From Pigoraptor vietnamica (taxonomy: Eukaryota > Opisthokonta > Filasterea): a DNA stretch of 30,249 nt. The notes below the pieces were generated by a model that did not search any database, had not been told where the DNA came from, and saw nothing but the letters and a program-made list of their open reading frames with translations. Positions 1 through 10,391 of this stretch are shown piece by piece. The translations under genes and the position numbers were made by a program. How positions within the stretch are numbered: the stretch's first letter is position 1; every line of letters begins with the position of its first letter. Location of the stretch: NCBI GenBank assembly GCA_943704525.1, contig CALSCQ010002015.1, positions 1 to 30,249 of the forward strand. The letters are read 5' to 3'.

Positions 1-1149
1 GGGGGGACGGTTACTCGTTGAATGCCGTTGTGCGCACTCTCTTCTATCACTTCTTGCGATCGCAGCGGGGGCAGCTTACAATGTGCGTGCTGTTATTCCT
101 TCTGTCAGTCGTGTCCCGTGAGCACGAGTAACTGTTACTCCTTCTGGGTCGTGTCCCGTGAGCAGGAGCCGCAGGGTTACTCACGGAGTACCTGAGCGGG
201 ACTGGAGTACTGGCTGTTGTACGAACTCTCATACGAGCCTTACGCTGAATACTGAAGAGAGCAGTTTTATGTGCAGACGAAGAGCAGGCTCAGCCCGGAT
301 CGCCGCGTACACTTCGGCATCCCAGCCGCGGGTCAACAGTCGGTGGTTGCGTCGACAGTACAGAGACCTCTTTTTGGATATTCGTTCTGGTTCACGCCAG
401 CAGTAACGTTTCATGGTCCGTTGTTCGCCGCACAGCTGCCGCCGACTTGTTCTTGAAGCCGGCCGGCGCGGCCGGACGGCACGGCCGGCGAGCGTAGCAA
501 CGTCTGTCAGTTTCCTACAGCCGCGGAGCTTGAGCGCGTAAACCCCACCGAGTGCAGAAACGTCCGTTGGCTGCAGCCGTCGCTGAGGTGCGTGAATGCC
601 GTTGAGTCCGGCGCAGTTGTGCAGCTCGACGATCGCAAGCAGGGCGTGGCGATTGTGCTTCACGCGCGCCGGCGCCTCACTGAGTTAAGGTCACCGTCGA
701 GACGTGGGGCAAGCGAACTCTCGAAAGTGCAAATATTCATTCACCACAAAAGGAAATACGACGGCACCGCGGCCCAATCATTGGTTTGTTCTCAAAATGG
801 CCCAATGGCGTGCGTCCCAAGGGAGCCCGCCCCACCCCGCACCATCCGCAGGGCCCCTTCGTGCGGTTGGGCATCGAACCGCCGTCACTTGTCAGACACC
901 ACCGCCCCGGGCATCCGCTGAGGCCGTGCTTACGTAGATAGATACCTTTGCATCGGACCCGGTCTCTGAATCGGCCTCCACCAGTTGTCGATAATTAGGG
1001 CTTTTGAAAGCCGGGAAAAAACTGCCAAAAATTACATAATATTATTCAGACACGCAGCACTGCCGTCGTGCAGTGCTGACAGGCGTCCGGCGCACATTGC
1101 ATCAGGCGACTTCAGATTTGCTACCGCGCATCGACGCCGGTCAGGTCAG
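1..1149. other. Non-coding spacer upstream of the window's first gene
   Basis: No convincing gene was found. Open frames here lack family resemblance and look like GC-rich chance frames. The stretch holds the tandem repeat at 91-168, a GCCGGC-rich patch at about 459-492, and a 6 bp stem hairpin at 863-882. It lies beyond the 3' end of the TTL-like gene, so it probably contains that gene's 3' UTR and poly(A) signals; none could be assigned with confidence. Confidence 0.5.
91..168. repeat. Two imperfect tandem copies of a ~40 bp unit
   Basis: Copies at about 91-128 and 133-168 share the core GTCGTGTCCCGTGAGCA and a preceding TTCCTTCTG-like block (second copy CTCCTTCTG). The spacing is about 41 bp. 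It lies in non-coding DNA and no function is visible. Confidence 0.7.
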
Positions 1150-2847
1150 TCACGGCAGCCACGTCATCTGTCGAGAAACGCTCTCCCAAAACGCGGGCGC
1201 GCCACACTCCTTCGCGCATTCCGCCATCGCATCCGGTCGTGTCTCGTCGAAATACAGCGCCCCACAGAGGCGAAACCCAAAGAATGCTGCGACGGCGCCG
1301 TCCGAGAGAAGCGCCACGACCTCGTCCCTGGGTAAGTCCGCGCAAGAGGGATGCTTCGCAGCGCACGCTTCTGCCCGCTCTTCAGCAAGGCGCCAGATGG
1401 CACCGTCTGCCGCGAACATCGACAGCGGAGCAAACACGCTTCCCCACGCGGCCCGGAATGACTGGCTGTAAATGTCCGGGTCGTAATCGAGCGCAGAGTG
1501 GTGCTGCAACCCCAGGTCACCGTCGCGGAGGGGCTTGAAGATCGGGTGAATGTGGGGGTCGATAATCCGCAGGCGGCCATCTTCGCCTGCATAGATGTCT
1601 GAGACAAACGACTGGAAGTAGACAGTCCGGTTGGCCGCGCGCGGGTTCTCTTGACCCCTCGGAAAGCGAACGGCCCGAAAGACGCTTGCATGTAGTTCGC
1701 AGGCGTCCGCTTCGATGCGCGTAAGCTTCGCCGCAAGCGCAGGAGTGGCGACACGTCGGAGCTTTCGCAGCGTCCCCCACGTGCCGACGGATGTGGCGTA
1801 GTCGGATGAAGCCGGAACGACGTACTGGTTGTTGCGAATGGCGCGGCCGCTGTTCGTCACGTGCGCCGAGTAGTCCGTGTCGCTGCTGTTGTAGTCGCGA
1901 AAGTTGGCCGACGTGCGATACAAAACGGCCTCGCTGTGCAGCCACACTTGAAGGAGCGCGCCGCGCGCAATGAGTGCACCGTGCGTGCGGAAGTCGACCT
2001 TGTTCGCCCGGCCCGCCGGTCCCGTCATGGTGAGCGGCGCGTCGAGAAATTCCACGAGTACACCCGCCGAGTGCTTGAGCGGCGCGAGTTCGACGTCCGT
2101 CGCCACGAAGCGCTGCCCGTGCGAAGACGACATGAAGTTCGGCTTCCACATCCAGCGCCGTCCGGACAGCTTTCCTCCAAACGATAGCGACGGGCACGGA
2201 CACGCGAAACAAAGCGGCCCCGCCCCCGTCCGAGACCCCAAAGAACAGAACTCGGTCTTGACAGACACCGCCCTCCGCACCCAGGGCACGTCCATGACAA
2301 ACCGAGGCCCGTTGCGCAGCAGACGAAACGACGCGCCTGCAGTGTCCGAGCCGCCGCGCGCGACGGCGACACTGTCGACGGCAGCTGCTTCTGTCCCGGT
2401 CAGCAGCGTCCTTCGAAAATGATTGTTCGAAAATAGCGTTGGGCACACGCCGTAAGGACGCAGTGACATGGCGACGTCGTAGTCGGTACAGTTGTCGCAG
2501 AAGCGTGGACGCATCCACGCCCACATCACGCGATGCGACTCGCGCAGCATTTCGAGCTCACATGTGGACAGCCGCACCACGGGCCTCAGAAACTCATTGT
2601 TCCCAACCACGATCTGCGCCGTTCGCAGCGACTTTGCACCTCCCGCGATCGGCGCGGGGCTTAGAGTCTGAGAGGAAGTCATGCTCGCGTGTGTAATTTT
2701 CGCTACGTCAACGTCACGCTCGAATATCCCGCCGCGGCCCCAGGAAGAGAAGCAGGACGCCCCGATTATCACTCCCAATCCAAACACGAAGGCTACAAAG
2801 GCGCCTGCTGTAAGCAGCGCATAGAGCCCAGAGCCGTGGCCGCGCAT
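1150..2847 (-). CDS. Membrane-anchored tubulin-tyrosine-ligase-like (TTL domain) protein
   Basis: This is a single-exon frame of 565 residues. The first true ATG is at 2847; the frame stays open upstream but has only a GTG. Residues ~8-32 form one hydrophobic segment followed by a Gly/Arg stretch, so the protein is probably a type II membrane protein or secreted. The rest fits the TTL/TTLL ATP-grasp fold: WMWKP at ~232, EFLDAPL at ~266 (like VQRYIDNPLL), KVDFR at ~283 (like KFDIR), HVTNSG at ~329 (like HLTNYS), and a FVSDIYAGEDGRLRIID block at ~414. The usual catalytic end LLEVN is IIDPH here, and the glycine-rich loop after the WxxKP motif is weak, so ligase activity is uncertain. TTL enzymes add amino acids to tubulin tails in the cytosol. 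A predicted lumenal or extracellular location would be unusual. It is intronless among intron-rich neighbours. Confidence 0.7.
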   Translation of the reverse strand: MRGHGSGLYALLTAGAFVAFVFGLGVIIGASCFSSWGRGGIFERDVDVAKITHASMTSSQTLSPAPIAGGAKSLRTAQIVVGNNEFLRPVVRLSTCELEMLRESHRVMWAWMRPRFCDNCTDYDVAMSLRPYGVCPTLFSNNHFRRTLLTGTEAAAVDSVAVARGGSDTAGASFRLLRNGPRFVMDVPWVRRAVSVKTEFCSLGSRTGAGPLCFACPCPSLSFGGKLSGRRWMWKPNFMSSSHGQRFVATDVELAPLKHSAGVLVEFLDAPLTMTGPAGRANKVDFRTHGALIARGALLQVWLHSEAVLYRTSANFRDYNSSDTDYSAHVTNSGRAIRNNQYVVPASSDYATSVGTWGTLRKLRRVATPALAAKLTRIEADACELHASVFRAVRFPRGQENPRAANRTVYFQSFVSDIYAGEDGRLRIIDPHIHPIFKPLRDGDLGLQHHSALDYDPDIYSQSFRAAWGSVFAPLSMFAADGAIWRLAEERAEACAAKHPSCADLPRDEVVALLSDGAVAAFFGFRLCGALYFDETRPDAMAECAKECGAPAFWESVSRQMTWLP

Positions 2848-3150
2848 CGCCAATCCGGAAGCCCCGTACGCCGGGTATTTAATTAGTCCGCGTTCCACGT
2901 GCGCGGCCTCATTGCAGGTATTGACGGCCACTACTGAAACGGTATGCCTCGTCGGGGACCCGTGCCCATTGACGCTCCGTGCGGCGCGCCCGGCCCGCCG
3001 GAAGTCAAAGTTTCAGCTGCGTGAGTTATATCAGCTGTATCAGCCACGGACGCTCTTGAACATAATTATCAATAGCAAGGACGCGCGTGGTTTTCAGTTT
3101 TGTAGCGCGCACCGTGTGGGGGCAACACACGATCGCTAAAAATGGCCAAC
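2848..3150. other. 5' flank of the TTL-like gene
   Basis: No gene was found. The segment should carry the promoter of the minus-strand TTL-like gene. It also contains the A5 run at 3138-3142 that would act as the T-run terminator of the tRNA-like element. No TATA box was convincing. Confidence 0.4.
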
Positions 3151-3225
3151 GTGCCATCCGGGAATCGAACCCACGACTTTCAAAAAGTCGAAGATCGAAC
3201 TTCCCCGCTGCGCCACTGCAGTCAC
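3151..3225 (-). ncRNA. tRNA-like element (tRNA pseudogene or tRNA-derived SINE head)
   Basis: The minus strand has an internal RNA polymerase III promoter layout. The box A match TGGCGCAGCGG lies at 3205-3215, and the exact box B GGTTCGATTCC core lies within 3160-3172. A T5 terminator follows 8 nt beyond the 3' end (A5 at 3138-3142 on the plus strand). The span is 75 nt, the length of a tRNA. A 5 bp stem CGACT/AGTCG closes a 7 nt loop that would read anticodon TTG (Gln). However, the acceptor halves pair poorly, the D arm is about 9 nt too long and the variable loop is absent. A functional cloverleaf is therefore unlikely. A degenerate tRNA or a SINE-type transcript is the better guess. Confidence 0.55.
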
Positions 3226-3691
3226 CCGGGTTATTTCTGTCTCTCCACGGACCCTATTTCAGGCGCTGGGTCACGTGGCCTGGTAGCAGCCGCTTTGGCT
3301 CGCTACAGTTTTTGACATCGACCAAATGCGGACACCTAACACCACCATACCCCGCACGGACACCTAACACCACCATACCCCGTGCTACTTGTATTGGTCC
3401 AAAAAAAAATTTCTCACGCAAACTTGCGCCCCTCGCTTGGTTGGTCCTCCCACATCGGGTGGGAATTTCAAAGCGAACACTAAATGGGACAAACCCCGCT
3501 CCCTGCGGATTAATTGTGCGCAAAAAAGGAAATTGGACCACGTGGCCGATCACAAGCCGCATGTCACGTGCTTTCAGCACTTGGTGCGATTGTCACTTGA
3601 CACCGCCGACAAAGTCAAAAGTCTTCAAACGCCGTTTCCTTGCCTTTAATTCTGTTCCTGTCACTGACACGCGTTAGTCATCGAAAAAGCG
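3226..3691. promoter_or_regulatory. 5' flank of the LRR gene with a 28 bp tandem repeat and three CACGTG boxes
   Basis: No gene was found. CACGTG palindromes lie at 3272-3277, 3539-3544 and 3565-3570, all upstream of the LRR start at 3692. This hexamer is the core site for bHLH and bZIP factors in many eukaryotes. The link to regulation here is inference. Confidence 0.35.
3329..3384. repeat. 28 bp tandem duplication
   Basis: Two adjacent copies, 3329-3356 and 3357-3384, share the core GACACCTAACACCACCATAC and the following CCCG, and differ only in the last two bases. The copies are otherwise identical, so the event is recent. It lies about 310 bp upstream of the LRR gene start. Confidence 0.9.
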
Positions 3692-6508
3692 ATGGCGCGT
3701 TCGGCCGCGGGGCTTCGCCGGCGCCGCCGGCAGTCATCCCCAGCCTTCGCGGGCTCGGCGGCGGCAGTGCTCGCTGAGTATCTCGTATTCTCGGCAATGC
3801 TGACGTACGCCATGGGCCAACTTTGCCCTGCTGACTTGCATGGCAATTTCTGCCTGTGCAACCAGGCCAACGCTGTGATTGGGTGCTCTTACACTTATAC
3901 GGCGCTCACGGAAGAGTGAGTCACCGCTGATGGCCTCCGGGCGGCACTCGTCACATCTCACAGTGGCAACTGATCATGACGTGCCGTCCGTCTGAACCAT
4001 GATGCCGACGTCCGTGTCTGATTAACTGAACGTTCTGACGTGCTGGCACGCATTCACGGCCGACGGCCATTGGGATGGGTCTGGTATAGTTAAGAGGGAA
4101 CTTACCATTTTGTATCTTATGTGAAGGGACTGGAGTTACCGCGAACTAACGTCAATTCTCTCGGGAACCGTCTTTGACGCACTCACCAACCTGGAGACGC
4201 TGTAAGTTCATCGGTTCTAATTATCAGTCGCCGGAGAAAGATGCAAACCGGTTCTTTCTCTGCCGTGTGCTTTAAGAGGGCCTCAGTTTCCGTTATAGAC
4301 AGCAGTTTATAGTGCTGCACCGACAGGCTGCTGAAATAGTTGTTTGTGGCTGGCGAAAACTGAACATACCGACGGTTCAGTTTACTGTGACTGAGTATGT
4401 TGTGTCGCTGAGTGACTCAGTCAATGACATATTGTTTTTGGTTCTTTCGCAGTTGGCTCAACGACAATGAATTTGAGGCACTCCCGAGCGGCATTTTTGA
4501 CAAGCTTTCGTCACTCCTTCAGCTGTGAGGCTAAGTTGCACTGACAGCATCACTGGCATTCTGCGTGACTGTTTTGGTAAATGTCGCCGGCGACTGATCA
4601 TTTGATATATCGTCGCCGTCAATGGCTAACTGAAGGTACGCACTATTCTTTCCAGAGATCTGGACAACAACAATTTTGTGACACTGCCGATAGGTATCTT
4701 CGACAAGCTCACGTCACTCAAGGAACTGTGAGTTATTCGCACTCGCAGCAGCAGCCTGCTCAATAGCACGGCAATTTCCGACCGTACGTCGTGTCCTGTC
4801 CGACTCATGGCGGCGCCGTATCCCTTTCACTTTCTTGCAGAGCCTTAAACGGCAACCAGTTCGTGACACTGCCGATCGATATCTTCGACAGGCTCACGTC
4901 ACTCAGGGCTCTGTGAGTCAGTAGTTCAGGAGAGCCCGGGGCCAGACACGGCCGGGCCTGACTTGCTGCACAGCCGAGTGCCGATTGTATTAGTAGCCGG
5001 CGTGTGGTTTGGTTCGAGTGTTCTCTTTACCGGCCCGGCCGACCTGTCGTGACACTGCCGCCGGACCCACTAAGTCACACACAGTTCGACTGCGTTGCAG
5101 TCGCGAGGTGCCCGCAGAAGCAGCCTTGTAGGGCAGCCGGTTCAGCCATGTGTGGCAGTGTCAGGCGCTCACCGAGTTCTTTGAATTCGTCTCTTTTTGC
5201 AGAGCCATATCCGACAACCAGCTCGCAACTCTGCCAACGGGTATCTTTGACAAGCTCACGTCACTCCAAGTTTTGTGGGTTTCAGTAGTCAGACCGTGCG
5301 CCTCGAATTAGGCCGGCCCTTTGTCAGTGGCTCGGCCGGCGGCAACGGCAGTTATAGTGGTTCTGTACCTTTTGTGTCCGCTCACTTGCCTTTATTTATT
5401 CGGCACTGTGTCAAGTGGTGCCCGTTGTGACTGCTCACTGGCACGACTGAGTTCGCCCGGCCGTTTTTGCAGACACCTCAGCAACAACCAGCTCTTGACA
5501 CTGCCCACGGGCATCTTTGACAAACTCACAGCACTCACTCATTTGTGAGTATGGAGAGTCTCGGCGGCTGCAATGCCGGCTGCTGGATCAGCGGATTCAC
5601 ACTGCCGGGCCGGCTCGGCCGTACTGTTCGGATCGGTGGCCGATGGGGTGTGTCCTGATTGTCCGGTCTCTCCCTCATGCTCACTTATTCCTCCGCTACA
5701 CACACGCGCAGATTCCTCGATGGCAACCCCGGGGCCAAAGGCAACATGTGCAGTGTGAGCGAGGCCCACTGCATTGCGAAGACGTGCGCCTCTTGCTTCT
5801 GCGACGACGGCTGGACGGGGCCTCAGTGCGCAACACCCTGCTCGTCAGGAACGTACGGCCCCGACTGCGCGTCGATCGGATGTGCAGCGGGACGCTATGG
5901 GGCGACGTGCCAGGCGTGCGACTGTCGAAACGGAGGAACATGCGCGGACGGCATTGACGGCGATGGCTCGTGCACGTGCGCGATGGGGTACCAGGGCGCA
6001 AACTGCGAGACGCCCGTCCGTTATGTGCTTGCCGGGACGGCGGCGCTGCACTGCCTTGTCGCCGACACGCTTGGTGACTTCTCCTCGGAAGTTTCAGGGG
6101 ACATCGGTGGAGAGATGGAGTGCGCGAGGCGTGGTTCTAACGGCTATGCGTTTGTTCGCTGCGCGGGTCGCTACTTATATTCCTACAGCGTTGGCCACAG
6201 TGTGGCGGGGCGCTTGAACTTCAATCTCGGAATCACCGTTAACGAAGTCGGTGCCATCGTTTTCAAGTTGCTCGAAAACGGCGGTGTCAAGGTGTGTTCG
6301 TGTGACGTTGAGTTGGCTGTGTCATGCCGGCACGTTGTCCTCGCCGGACTGGCGTATGGCGTAGTGGTATGCTGGTGGCTCTGAGAAGAGTTTGCCGTGA
6401 GAAACGTTCGTTATTATGCCGGGACGACGGACATGTACATATTGACGCCGTGCGTGCGTGTGTGTGCGTGTGTGTGTGTGTGTGTGCGTGTGTGTGTGTG
6501 CGTGTGTG

Positions 6509-6540
<32 letters not shown>

Positions 6541-6944
6541 TGCGTGCGTGTGCGTGTGCGTGTGCGTGTGCGTGTTCGTGTGCGTGTGCGTGCGCGTGCC
6601 GGCGCGTGTGTGTGTGCGTGTGTGTGCGTGTGTGTTTGTGTGTGTGTGTGTGTGTGTGTCACGGTGTGTGTGTGTTTGCCATTTCTCGGACCGATGGCCT
6701 TCGCACGTGCACTAAGACCCGCCTCATCGTTTCAACTGAACAGGTGGTGTTTGCGAAGAACGCTGTCGCTGCGCCTGTCGATATTGTCGGAGCGCCCATC
6801 GTCGACGAGGTGGATTTTGGCGGCCTCTTGACCGACTCACACGGGTACTCGTACGACACGGGCTTCAGCGACGTGGTGGGGGACGGGCTCGCTTGCAGGG
6901 TCATCCTCGAGCGCTCGTTTGTTGTACAGCCCGTCGCCGGCTAA
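3692..6944 (+). CDS. Secreted leucine-rich-repeat / EGF-like protein, one LRR per exon
   Basis: Nine exons were modelled: 3692-3915, 4127-4201, 4453-4524, 4656-4727, 4841-4912, 5203-5274, 5473-5544, 5712-6291 and 6744-6944, giving 479 residues. Exon 1 encodes an Arg-rich start, a hydrophobic signal segment (~18-41) and an LRRNT-like cysteine set (LCPADL, FCLCNQ, IGCSY). Exon 2 (75 bp) and exons 3-7 (exactly 72 bp each) encode one 24-residue LRR apiece, pattern [25 protein letters not shown]. Each is bounded by phase-2 introns splitting a Leu codon. Exon 8 opens with the C-cap FLDGNPG, then carries about 20 Cys in EGF-like modules ([17 protein letters not shown]), then a domain I do not recognise that runs into exon 9. 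There is no membrane segment, so it is probably secreted. The frame is continuous across all eight introns. A recognition or adhesion role is inferred from the architecture. Confidence 0.85.
6449..6678. repeat. (TG)n/(CG)n-interrupted microsatellite in the last intron of the LRR gene
   Basis: About 230 bp of GT repeats with GTGC interruptions lie wholly within the phase-0 intron 6292-6743. The tract reads TG on the transcribed strand. Length and interruptions suggest an old tract. Confidence 0.9.
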
Positions 6945-7683
6945 ACCGCCACAGCCTTGGCGCTGCGAGTGTTGGCGACGTGCATGGCCGCGGTAGACCC
7001 CGGGTTCCCCGTCGCCGCCTATCTCTTTGCGTTTCTTTAGTTTTTGCGGCTGCCTTTCTCTCGCGTGCTCTGAGTGTAACCTATACACCTGATAACTGTG
7101 ATATGGATTGCGCCATCCACAGCCCTCCTGGTCCGTGAATTGAAGGAGGGAAGCTGTCCTCATCCACATCGTAAGCCGTTCACATTGATTTCCGGCGCTG
7201 TCGCCTCTCCTAACTTTCGTGCAGTGGACGCGCGCCGCCGCCGCTCTACTAACTAATACTGCTTTCAGGCACATTGCACGACAACACGTGGGCACGCACG
7301 CACGAACATGCATACACACTAGCGCACACACGCACACCGTAGCCATGCACGCACGCACGCACGCACACAAACCCGACAGAATGAGGAGTGCGCTGTTGAT
7401 ATCGGCTACTATCAATGCACTTCACGCACACCATGATGGCACACAGCGACCGCATTACAAAGCGACGGAGTTAATTTCAAGCAAGCGCGCGCAATCGAGT
7501 ACGCATGCAGACGCAAACGCAAACACGCACGCGGCGATTTCGATACATAGGCGCGCGTCGCACTGACACCGCGCTAAAACAAAGGACCGCGCAAAGCGGG
7601 CTAAAAGCACACGTACCCACAATTTGCGGACAAAAGCCCAACGAGTGCGTGCGTGAATATGTGCTCGTGCGGTACGTTCCGGC
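6945..7683. other. Convergent intergenic spacer
   Basis: It lies between the 3' ends of the LRR gene (+) and the coiled-coil gene (-). It contains short CA/CG-rich runs at about 7300-7370 and no recognisable gene. Confidence 0.5.
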
Positions 7684-10340
7684 TCACATTGGGGCGACCT
7701 TCGCCGTTCGCTTTCCACGCGGCGGTCCCTGCTTCCGCATCTTTCGCCACTCCTTATCCTGCGGGTCCTCCACAACGACCGTCTCCTCCACCGCCGGCCG
7801 TGCCTTCCCTTTCCCGCTGTCCCCGCGTAGCAGCCCCAACAACTTCCGCGGCGTTGACCGCCCACTGCCGCCGCCCTGCTCCGCCTCCTTCATCTTGGCC
7901 AGTTGCTCGGCCGTGGGCTTGTCGAGCGGGTGTATCGCGGGCGCGCGCCCTTCACGCAGCGCCTCCAGAAGCTCCTCCCTCTCCTCGCACTGGTTTCGCA
8001 CCGTCTCTTCGAGAATGTTGATCTTTGTATCGCGCGATGTGAGCTGCGTTGCAATGGCTTCGACCTGTTCCGCAGCGCGTCGTGATGCCTCGTTGGCCGT
8101 GTGCTGTGCGTCGCGCGCGCGCTGTTCGAGTTCGGATACGACCTTGCGGAGATACTCATTCTCCTGGCAAAGCCGTGTCTGTTTGCGGAGAAAATGCACG
8201 AGAGTGTCAGCGAGAACTCACGGAATAATGGATTCACAATGGATTTACATATAAATAGAGGTTTGTGTGTGCTGTGTGCTGTGTGTGTATATATGTTTGT
8301 GCTGCGCCCCTGAAGGTGTGTGCGTGCGTGCGCGTGCGCGTGTGTGTGAGTGTGCGTGCATGCGTGCGGAAGAGAAAAATGGGCTGCAAACGGCCTCCCA
8401 CCATATCTCCCTTGGTAAACTCGGCGGCCGTCCGCGCCTCATTCCGCGCTGCCTCCAACCGCTGCTCATTCGCGGCATCCCTTCTCCTCGCATCTTCCTC
8501 CCACTCGGCGCGAAGCCGCGACGTCGCCTGTCGCAGTAACTCTTCGCCCGCGCGGGTGGCCTCCGCAGCTGCCGTGTCGCGTGCACGTTCCAGGGCGCTC
8601 TTCTCTTCCGCCGCGCGAGTTGCGAGCGCGGAGAGGCGCGTCTCGTAGTCCGTGACGCACTTGTTCAAATCATAGGCGAATTTCGCCTCCATTGCCGCGA
8701 TTTCCTCGGGGAGACGGAGCTCCGCGGCGCGAATGCGGTCGAGGAAGCTCTCCTGCAACTGCTGAATTTGGCTGCGTCGCAAAGGAAGGGCGTGAGTGGG
8801 AGTGAGAGGGAGGCAAAGACAGCCGCATTCAGCCAAGTGGAAAGAACATGAAGGACCACTGGCTGTCCATTAGTGAGCATTCGAGTTGTCAACGCATACA
8901 CAAAGACGAAGATAGTATCATTGCGAGGACATGAGGGCGATTCTCATCGCGAGGAGAGAAAAGTTGTGCACACAGACACAGACACGTGCACGCGACACTC
9001 ACGCCTGATGTGCCGTGATCATTGCCTCGCGCTCGTCCCTCAGCGCGCGGATTTCGCGGCTTGCGTCCTGCATCGACTTGCTCGTGGACGCCCTCAACAC
9101 CTCGCGCTCGGACCGCAGCGACAACAGCTCCGCTTCGACGGCCGCAGCAGTCTCCGCCATGCGCACGCCGTCCGCACGCAGCCTCTCCGCCTCGGTGCGG
9201 AGCCGCGCCAACTCGTCACTCTTCGACTCGTCCGTTACGCGCGCCGACTGCAGTTCGGAGCGCAGCGCGGCCACAGTCCTCTCCAGTTCGGCGACGGCGC
9301 CGTCCGTTTGAGCTCTTCGAGCGCTCACGAGTTCCGCCTCCCGTGTGAGTTCGTCGCACCGCAAGCGCTGCTGGGAGAGGGCATCGGCGGCGTCGTTCGC
9401 GCGGCGCGTCACGGCGGCAAGTTCGGCGCGGAGCGTTTGGAGCTCGTCCGTGGTTGTTGCCAACTGCGCTGCGGACGCTTCCCGCTGCACAGGCACAACG
9501 GAAAAACACAACGCATCGTCAGTCCCAAACGCGCACTCGAATCGCCCACAAAGTTACCAAACGTAACAAAGAAATGAAACATGCGGGCCGCACGAATCGC
9601 CTCATCCCCATACTTTACCTACACACAGCAAAGCCACACAACGCACGCAGAGGCTCGACAAGTGCCCCGCCCGCACATACACGCACGCACCTCTTTCCTC
9701 AGCTCCCCGAGCCTCCCCTTCGCGCCCTCCAGCTCACGCACGGCCTCCTCCGCGCGCTTCTTCCCGGCGTCCACTTCCTCACGCGCGCGTGCACATTCAT
9801 TCTGCAGCGCGGCCTTATCCGCCGCGAGCGATCCCACTTGCAGCCGCAGCGACTCGAGTTCGGCCTGCGCGTCCACAGCCGACTGTCGCAGCGACGCGAG
9901 ATCTTCCTTGTCACGCTCCAACAACCGCTGAAACGTCACCGCGCGCTCGTTCGCACCCAAGAGCAGCTCGTCGAGCCCTTCGCACTTTGCGCGCGCCTCT
10001 GTCAGTTGCGCCTCGACGTCGGCTAGCTTGCGTGCGTCTTCGTCCCGTCGCCTGATGTAATCGGCCTCACGCGCATCGTAGCCCTCGTAGTGCGTCAATT
10101 TGTCGCGCAGCTCTTTCGCTGTCTTTTCAAGCGCCTGCACATAGTGACGGGCAATACGTTACAACCGGGCTTGTGGCAGGTCCAGAGAGAAGGGAACGAG
10201 CACACGAAGATCGCATCCTTACTTCGAATACCCGAGTGTCACACACACGCACGCAACTGCACCACAACCGGGCTTGTGGGAAGGTCGAGATAGTAGGGGA
10301 CGAGCACACGAAGAACGCATCCTTACTCCGAATACAGTGT

Positions 10341-10391
<51 letters not shown>

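Noticed and set aside
863-882. A second tRNA-like signal on the minus strand (GGTTCGATGCC resembles box B)
   Set aside because: No box A at a suitable distance and no paired arms. It is better explained as a simple 6 bp stem hairpin.
3087-3677. A ~196-codon plus-strand frame over the tRNA-like element and LRR promoter
   Set aside because: It crosses the Pol III element and a 28 bp tandem repeat, and no protein family is visible.
6397-6831. Long Cys/Val-rich frames through TG tracts (also near 12.0, 13.0, 24.6-25.2 and 26.4 kb)
   Set aside because: They are read-through of dinucleotide repeats in all frames and are explained by introns or spacers.
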